Source: Calliphora vicina | Lineage: Eukaryota > Arthropoda > Insecta > Diptera > Calliphoridae | Length of the DNA: 64,000 nt | Assembly (NCBI RefSeq): GCF_958450345.1 | Contig: NC_088780.1 | Span: 58,811,533 to 58,875,532, forward strand | Reading direction: 5' to 3' | Shown here: positions 57,511 to 64,000 of the stretch, piece after piece | Layout of the letters: each line of letters opens with the position of its first letter | Position numbering within the stretch: position 1 is the stretch's first letter | Made by a program: the position numbers and the translations under genes | Notes under the pieces: model-generated | Databases searched by the model: none | What the model saw: only the letters and a program-made list of their open reading frames with translations | Told to the model about the DNA's origin: nothing

Positions 57511-58953
57511 TTTTTGAATGAAAATGATTGCAATTCTTATTACCAAAATTAAAAATGCTAAACTACAAATAATAAAAAATTTTGTTTTGGAAACTAATCC
57601 ATCCAAATGGCCATAAATTTGGCTGTCAAAACGTTATTGTTTTCTATGTATAGTCGTACAGGGCTATAACGAACAGGCTCCTATTGATTCCTCTCACATG
57701 TAGTATACAAATTATTACATGCTAACTAACGTGACCATAAAAATGGCAGATCCGTTTGGGAAATTATGTTGTAATTTTAACGAAATGTTCAACTTTATAG
57801 ATTTCACATTAAATATTGATGTTATTAAACGAAATATTATTATCCATTTAAATAACTAACTATCTTTACATTAAGAAAAAGTTGTATAATTTAATACTCA
57901 GTCTGTAAGGATAATATCCATAGACTAAATTAAATAAATAAATAATCTGAAACATATTCTCAAATTTTGATTAATAAATAAATTTTGAACCTAAATAAAT
58001 CACTTGCACTCATATTCCACATATTAGATTCCAAATTACTACTAATAACTGTAAAAATTAAATTGTTTATGTATGTTTTTGTTTGCAATTTATAGATACA
58101 ATTTTCTCCAAATTCAGTAATTCTTCAACCATAAAAAATCTTTAGAAACAAAAATGTTATTAAAATCTGGTACGAACAAAAAAAAAATCTAAATTAATAT
58201 GATTAAAGTTTTGAAAATGTTTAAATATTTTATTCAAAATTATCAAAAATATAGTTACAAAGTTGAAACAACAAAAACCGGCTTTAAATGTAACGAACGT
58301 ACGTTCGTACGCTTTTGATGTCCAAAGAATGTAGAAAACAAACTTTTACTAGCATTTTTTTTTGCATTTTGGTATTCGATTCGATAGCATTTTGGTAGCT
58401 CTATGTTTAGTGCAAAAGATGGATTTCATCGAGTTTTAGTTTTCATAATGATAGTTATAAACAGGGCAAGGATTTCTATGCAAATGCATGTTTGTAGTTA
58501 GTAACTCAAAATAACTTTTGACAATTTATCTTTCCGAATCGAAGAATTTGCAACAAAATGGCATCGATTTGTTGTTGCATATTTTGTTATAAATGCATAT
58601 TTTGCATATTTTTCTTTTAAATGCATATATTTAGCATATTTTTCCATTTTAATGCATATTTAATTTTTTTTTGGATATATATTTATATTAGTGTACACTG
58701 TACATTAGACCGTACCTTAAAAAAAAAGATTCCCAGTACAATATAATGTATTTCTGCAAGACAGTTACGAACAATTTTTGCCGAACGTAGGGGTCGCCTA
58801 CTTATCTTTTTAACAGTCGGATCTTAAAGTATGATATATCAATATTTTTGTATCGTTAAGACCCATGTTTTGCTCTAAGGGCCATAGACCTCAAGTATCC
58901 CGTTCTAGTATTTATCCACCAAATATTTTTTCCTACCACCCTAGTGTACCAAC
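57511..58953. other. AT-rich presumed intron DNA
   Basis: Contains a small palindrome CGAACGTACGTTCG (58291-58304) and TGCATATTT-rich sequence at 58570-58680, possibly the edge of an old transposon. No gene seen. Confidence 0.4.
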
Positions 58954-60005
58954 CAGAGAACGGATTGAAAACATTCACGTTTACTGCCCATTCATAAATT
59001 CATTGCTATTGCATTGCCTTTAATCGACAATAACAAAAAAATGCCGAGCTATGCGTAAACACATTTGTTTTTCTGATTGCCATATGAAAGAAACTAAAAA
59101 CATTCACACCATTCGTTAAGTATTCGTTGACATTTGTGTGCATACATACATATGTATGTAGTTTGTGAACATACAGAATCTTACGGAATTAGTATTTTAA
59201 ATTTTTTAAATTAAAATGCATATAACATTGAAGTCGGTCATGATTTTTAAATAATTCTTTTTCTGTTTAACATATACATTTATTGTTAGTCCAATAATAT
59301 AAAAATGGAGAAAATCGGGAAATATTTAGTGCCGATTTTATCAAAAAACTGGAGTTGGGTGGGTAAAAATTATGAAAATTTAATTTTAAAATGCGAATAT
59401 CTCCTAAGATATAAGAGATAATTGATAGCTACGACGAGGTTTTTTATAGTATTCGACAAGGAGATTCTTTATAAGTAATTTTTTGAAAATCGGAACCTAA
59501 ATGAAGAAATAGGATCGTTTTAAAAATGTAACATACCCGAGGTGTCCTACTTTGGGGAACCCTGGCCGCGTATGTGGTAGGCCCATGAGGTCGAAAATCA
59601 AAACATAAACTCGACAATATTTCCCCTTTACGCTCTTCAAATTTTATTGAGATCGGACTAAGCGTCTAGAAGTTACAGATTTATTTCCCTCTATTTTTTT
59701 TCTATACCACTGTGCAACACCAATATGTTAAGTTAAACTTGTGTACAGTAAAACTTTTAAAATGTATGTAAATTCATTATATCAGCATTAAAAACATTCA
59801 CACCATTCCTTAAGTATTCGTTGCTTTTGGGAGTGTCAGTTTACTTTTATTGAAGACAAGCAATACATGCATCATTTTTCGTTGCACTCCATTTTATGAA
59901 TAATGTCATGCATTGCTTTACAGAATTAATGTATATTGTCAACAAAAGGCTCATTTTTTGTGAATGCATTCAAAGCACAAATTTGATCATTCAATCCGTT
60001 CTCTG
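58954..60005. mobile_element. hAT-type nonautonomous element, 1052 bp
   Basis: Ends CAGAGAACGGATTGAA and complement, with exact 8-bp duplications GTACCAAC at 58946-58953 and 60006-60013. Internal direct repeats AAACATTCACACCATTC then TTAAGTATTCGTTG occur near 59099 and 59789. It contains a Transib-like fragment ending at about 59714. No transposase. Confidence 0.85.
59300..59714. repeat. Transib-like fragment with one terminus
   Basis: The right end reads TCTATACCACTGTG, complement of CACAGTGGTATAGA. No matching left terminus is found, so it is truncated or rearranged. It shares its last 75 bp, inverted, with 50561-50640. Confidence 0.55.
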
Positions 60006-60013
60006 GTACCAAC

Positions 60014-61271
60014 CTAATGTCAGAAAATCATTAAACTTTTGCTAACAAAGTAATTCGATAATACCAGCAGAACAGTCTGCATTTACCATCGGATGTATAC
60101 ATATGATGTAACGAAGTCATGTCTATTTGTCAAAGATTATTCGACAAAATTTGGTACCATCTTTTCTATTGCTCCAAAGACGAAGTCTATTGAATTTGGT
60201 TAGAATCGATCCATTATTTCTCCTAGCCCCCATATAATTGCCCTATCTGAAAATATTGGAATTTATATTTTTCTTTTATTAATAAATATATTTCAAATAA
60301 AAAACTTGTTTTTATTGCATATTTTTTTAATTTTTAGTGCATATTTCCTCTCTTTATCTTCAAGGAAAATATCTAAGCTTTATTTTAAGAAAAAAAGGGA
60401 CCATTTTGAAAAAAAAAAAAAAAATCAAAAAAGTTTTTGATTTCGGAAAAAAATATTAAACATTTTTTTCGAAAGATTGAAGAAATTGCTCTTTAGGCCT
60501 ACTCTAACTCAGAGAGTTCTTGAGCGATCTTTTTGAAAAATTGTGTCTGAATTACAAAAGTTGGTTCACTTGACTTGAAATCCCCCATACATTTAATAGA
60601 GTCAACTACACATTTTTGTTCTAAATATAAGTTGTTATCTTCAAAAATGTATTATTACAATACTAAGAACAAATACTGAATAATAGAGAATTAACGAATA
60701 TTTTATCCTAATTACAAGCAACACTAACAAGAAAAAGAAGCATTGCCAGCTTACACCAAAAACGTTATATTAATTATTGTGCCTTTAACAAACGTTTATG
60801 AATACAATACTTTTATTAATGGTTTGTAAAGCTAAAGTGTTTGTTAACCAATTTGTGTTTTAAATCTACAGTAAGTTTTTTTTTCTGAATAACACCGACA
60901 GTATTTAACATAATTTTCAGTGGGAGTAAATAAAATAAAAATATAAATACATATGTATGTATGTTCAAATTTACATAAGTGTCTGAGATATCTCTTCAAT
61001 ACCGTTAGAAACATAAGTAAGTAATATTTATTTGCTGTGATTTATCATGACACCCCCAATGGGTTAATATAGTTAAACCATCTAATATAATAATATTAAA
61101 TATTGAAATACCCATAATATGTACAAATATATATTGTAAACGAGTATTTTAAATAAAATGAGAGATTGTAAAAATTACTGCAACAAATAAAAAAAACCAT
61201 TGTATTAAAATGAAGATCAAAAAACGAAAGAAAAATAACAATAAATATGTAAACCGGAATCTATGGATCAC
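60014..61271. other. Presumed intron or upstream DNA with a type B scrap
   Basis: 60130-60260 carries degraded type B repeat (GAATCGATCCATTATTTCTC then CTAGCCCCCATATAA). Otherwise AT-rich with no gene recognised. Confidence 0.4.
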
Positions 61272-61317
61272 CTGTTGAAAACACTTTTGGTGGGCTGTTG
61301 TTCATTGCAATGAACAT
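61272..61317 (-). other. Candidate upstream coding exon (unproven)
   Basis: On the minus strand ATG (61317-61315) opens MFIAMNNSPPKVFST followed by CAG|GTGATC, a plausible donor. It lies upstream of the PTB gene in the right orientation. Its phase (one base left over) does not fit the first visible PTB exon, which needs two, so at least one more exon would be required, or this is chance. Confidence 0.2.
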
Positions 61318-62349
61318 TGGATTCGACAACAACAAAACTGCGGAATCACTCTTCACTTAATAGATACTCATACGAGTGTAATGACAACAAACCAATATAT
61401 AGACATGCAGACAGTCAGTCGGACAGACAATCAATCTATTGTATAGGTAATTTATTTATCGAATACCGCTATGTGACACAAAATCTTCACTAAGAAAACA
61501 TAAATTTAAAATCTAAAGCATCTAAATTGCCAACTTAAAGTTGTCAAACGTCTAAATGGAAGTGAATGAACAGAACAGCATTCACTTTGCGCAGCTGAAG
61601 ACGCGTGTTACTTTTCCCATGTTTCTTTCACACCTTAAGTTTGAGTTTTGAGTGAGTTTTCTTGTATATTCTTTATTTAAAAATCTCGCTCCCTCGCTCT
61701 TGTGTGAACCGAATTAAGGTCGCTAAGAATCTATGAATATTTTATTACCGATTTACAATTTCTTCATTGTAAATACATATTATAAAAAAACCCATAAAAT
61801 TTTATGCAGACAAGCGTATGGTCGGTCGGTCTATTGTTTAATATTTAAAAAAAATAACAGTTTTTGTAGTTTAATTGTTTGAAAAAATGAGTGGTGTGTT
61901 TGTTTTCTTTGCATTAAAAACAAAATGAAGTGAAATATACTCCAAAAGAGATTATAATTAATAGAATAATAGGAAATGAAAGTGATATTCAAGATTATTT
62001 TTTTTCCGAATACAAAAAAACATGTTTATTCAGAATTGCTTTCAGCATAAACATATAAATCTGAGGTATTTCAAAAAGAGCTGTAATTAATATATATCCT
62101 ATGTTATGGTATCTGACCATAAATTCTAATAGACAAAATAATACGTAAACTTGGGTGGTCGCCAGATCTCGGATGGTTTCCATTGTATGGACAAACCTTT
62201 CAAATCTTTGATGCTTGTATAAATAAACGACACGATATATTATAAAGAATTCACAAACTCTTTAAACCCGGTGTAAATCAATGTTTAAATTTAAACCAGA
62301 ATGAATTTAGAGCAAAAATTATTTTCTTAATAGTATGTATATTAGAGTG
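61318..62349. other. Intergenic or upstream DNA
   Basis: No gene or repeat boundary recognised. The frame at 61995-62183 has no domain. Confidence 0.4.
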
Positions 62350-62652
62350 AATCAGTTGTATGGAAAAAAAATGTTGTTAAAATTTTTAAGAGTGCCGGGT
62401 GGAATATTGTGACACTGCGCCTAAAAGTTAAGTGCTGAAAATTTCATTAAAATTGGCCCAAATTATATAACATTTATTCCATATAAATAGTAAAATTTTG
62501 CATATATCTGAACTTTGACCTCGATGCGCGTCCAGAAATCGTTGTCCGATTTGGCACAAATTTTCAGCACTTAACTTTTAGGCGCAGTGTCACAATATTC
62601 CACCCGGCACTCTTAAAAATTTTAACAACATTTTTTTTCCATACAACTGATT
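62350..62652. repeat. Inverted repeat with 95-bp arms
   Basis: Left arm 62350-62444 and right arm 62558-62652 are close to perfect complements, including TTAAGAGTGCCGGGTGGAAT then ATTGTGACACTGCGCC. The 113-bp spacer is noncoding. It may be a foldback or MITE-type element; no target duplication is seen because a TA repeat starts at the right edge. Confidence 0.85.
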
Positions 62653-62653
62653 G

Positions 62654-62655
<2 letters not shown>

Positions 62656-62689
<34 letters not shown>

Positions 62690-62690
62690 C
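62656..62690. repeat. (TA)n microsatellite
   Basis: About 17 AT dinucleotides, directly following the hairpin element. Confidence 0.95.
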
Positions 62691-63784
62691 ATTTCGCTAT
62701 CTGGCAAAATTTAAATCAGGTACGGAAAAACTGTAAGAGGTATTGACATAATTGTTTAATATTTTTATTCCCTATTCTGATCTCAATAAATCCCAATGTG
62801 ATGATCAAAAAATTCTTAAATTTGTATAACAAAATTTTTTAAAAATTGAAAATGTAGATTTGAAACGGCCGTTAAAAAAAATATTTTTTTTGGCGACAAA
62901 GTTAATGGTGTCGTTCGAAGACAAAAACTCATACACAAGTAAATACGGATATATTTTAAGTAAAAATTACCTTTTATTTTAATATTTCTCAAAATATGTT
63001 AATTTTTTTTCTTAAATTTCTTGTGGCTGAGTCACGTTAATGGTCTGGCGAATTTGTAATAACTTTAACATTTTTTAACCAAATTTTGTCATTTATATTT
63101 CATTACAATGATAATTACGTACACAATTCGATTATTTTGCTTTCAATTGCAAAAGTATTTAGTTAGTAGCAAAAATTTTACAAAAACTGATAAATTTGCA
63201 TTTTAATTTTAATAAAATAAATTACAAAACAGTGCATACATGATGCACTATTTCCAAAAAATAATATTCTGTATTAATATACATTTAATTTAAAGTTCGA
63301 TTTTTAGCATTTGACCAAATTCAATAATTATCCAAATATCTAGTTCTCAGTGGCTAACTAATTCGACGTGGCGTAAGTAGTTGATGTGTAAGTTTAAGTA
63401 AATAAATAATGAGCTGTTGCAATTTTAAACTACTTAACTGCTTTTATTTGCAATTAAAAGAATACAGTTTATTTAAAAGAAATAAATCACCGTTTTTAAA
63501 AGGTAAAAAGTCATGTTGCTTTTTTAAAAAGTTTATTTTATAAAATCGATAAACCACATAAAATTGTTACACACTTTAATATCACTAAAACTAGTTACAA
63601 GTAATGACTTAAATAAGTTAGGTCTCGCAGAAGCCGTTATTAGTAAACATTTAATATGTTTATGCCATTGACTAAAGAGTAAGCAGTTATATAAAAAATA
63701 AGTCTTATACGACAACTTAGTAGTCACTGAAAATTTATTTATTTATTACCAAGTTTTTGCTGAGAATGTATATTAACAATTAAG
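62691..63784. other. AT-rich DNA, no feature seen
   Basis: No coding exon, RNA gene or repeat boundary recognised. Confidence 0.4.
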
Positions 63785-64000
63785 AGAGCTATATTCGCCT
63801 GTGCCGAATCTTATATACCCTTCACCAAATTATATTTTAAAATAAATTTTTTTAAATATTTTTAGGTAAACAAAATTTAATTGTTTTTCGAAAAATTTTT
63901 TTGGAGAAAATTGATTTCAACAGACAGACAGACGGACATGGCTTAATCGACTCCGCTATCTATAAGGATCCAGAATATATATTAATTATAGGGTCGGAAA
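63785..64000 (-). repeat. Type A Helentron-like repeat, cut by the window edge
   Basis: Complement of the family tail (ATATTCGCCTGTGCCGAATC, then TATACCCTTCACCAAATTAT), then GACGGACATGGCTTAATCGA, CTATCTATAAGGATCCAG and TATAGGGTCGGAAA. The head lies beyond 64000. The hairpin has one substitution relative to other copies. Confidence 0.7.

Noticed and set aside
58286..58310. Short palindrome CGAACGTACGTTCG as a possible regulatory site
   Set aside because: Fourteen bases of self-complementarity are not exceptional here and there is no neighbouring gene start.

Overview
The window is AT-rich, repeat-dense, intron-bearing DNA from a higher fly. The gene set (an insect CYP4-clan P450, a fly-like glycine N-methyltransferase), the tRNA-Phe-primed BEL/Pao retrotransposon, Jockey-type LINE pieces and abundant hAT, Tc1, Transib-like and Helentron-like repeats all point to Diptera. 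A calyptrate fly (blow fly or house fly type) is my inference; no species is assigned.

Three host genes are supported at exon level. (1) A complete CYP4-clan cytochrome P450 on the plus strand (12833-21546, 8 exons, 491 codons), whose 6.8-kb first intron is packed with nested transposons. (2) Glycine N-methyltransferase (Gnmt) on the minus strand (35930-31080, 4 exons, 290 codons); a hAT element sits in intron 1 and its 8-bp target duplication is the 5' splice site itself. (3) A phosphotyrosine-binding (PTB/PID) domain gene on the minus strand, with six 3' coding exons at 56749-51380 (about 990 residues) and a 5' end that is not resolved, probably upstream past 57 kb.

Region by region: 1-1.6 kb Jockey LINE relic; 2.9-11.5 kb Tc1 relics interrupted by an intact BEL/Pao element (4347-11002, near-identical LTRs, 5-bp target duplication, single 1751-codon gag-pol frame); 12.8-21.6 kb P450 gene; 21.6-31 kb MITEs, a second LINE relic and a Transib-like element nested in an older inverted-repeat element; 31-36 kb Gnmt; 36.8-39.7 kb Tc1 and hAT relics; 42-46.6 kb a large Helentron-like repeat holding a CACTG-ended DNA transposon which itself holds a MITE; 47.4-48.4 kb degenerate tandem repeats; 49.5-50.6 kb a perfect palindrome and another Transib-like element; 51.4-56.7 kb PTB-domain gene; 57-64 kb its probable first intron and upstream DNA with hAT, Helentron-like and hairpin elements.

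The most informative structures are transposon insertions whose empty site, target duplication and nesting order can be read directly. Two repeat families end in a hairpin plus a shared CTTACTTG terminus. Several elements end in CACAGTG, the Transib/RSS-type heptamer. The genes have no evident functional link to one another; they are ordinary neighbours on a fly chromosome. I found no CRISPR array, operon or prokaryotic system, as expected for this genome. The nearest things to undescribed systems are the long-inverted-repeat element with a widespread unnamed ORF family (13.7-16.0 kb) and the CACTG-ended element with a small spliced frame (42.1-44.6 kb).
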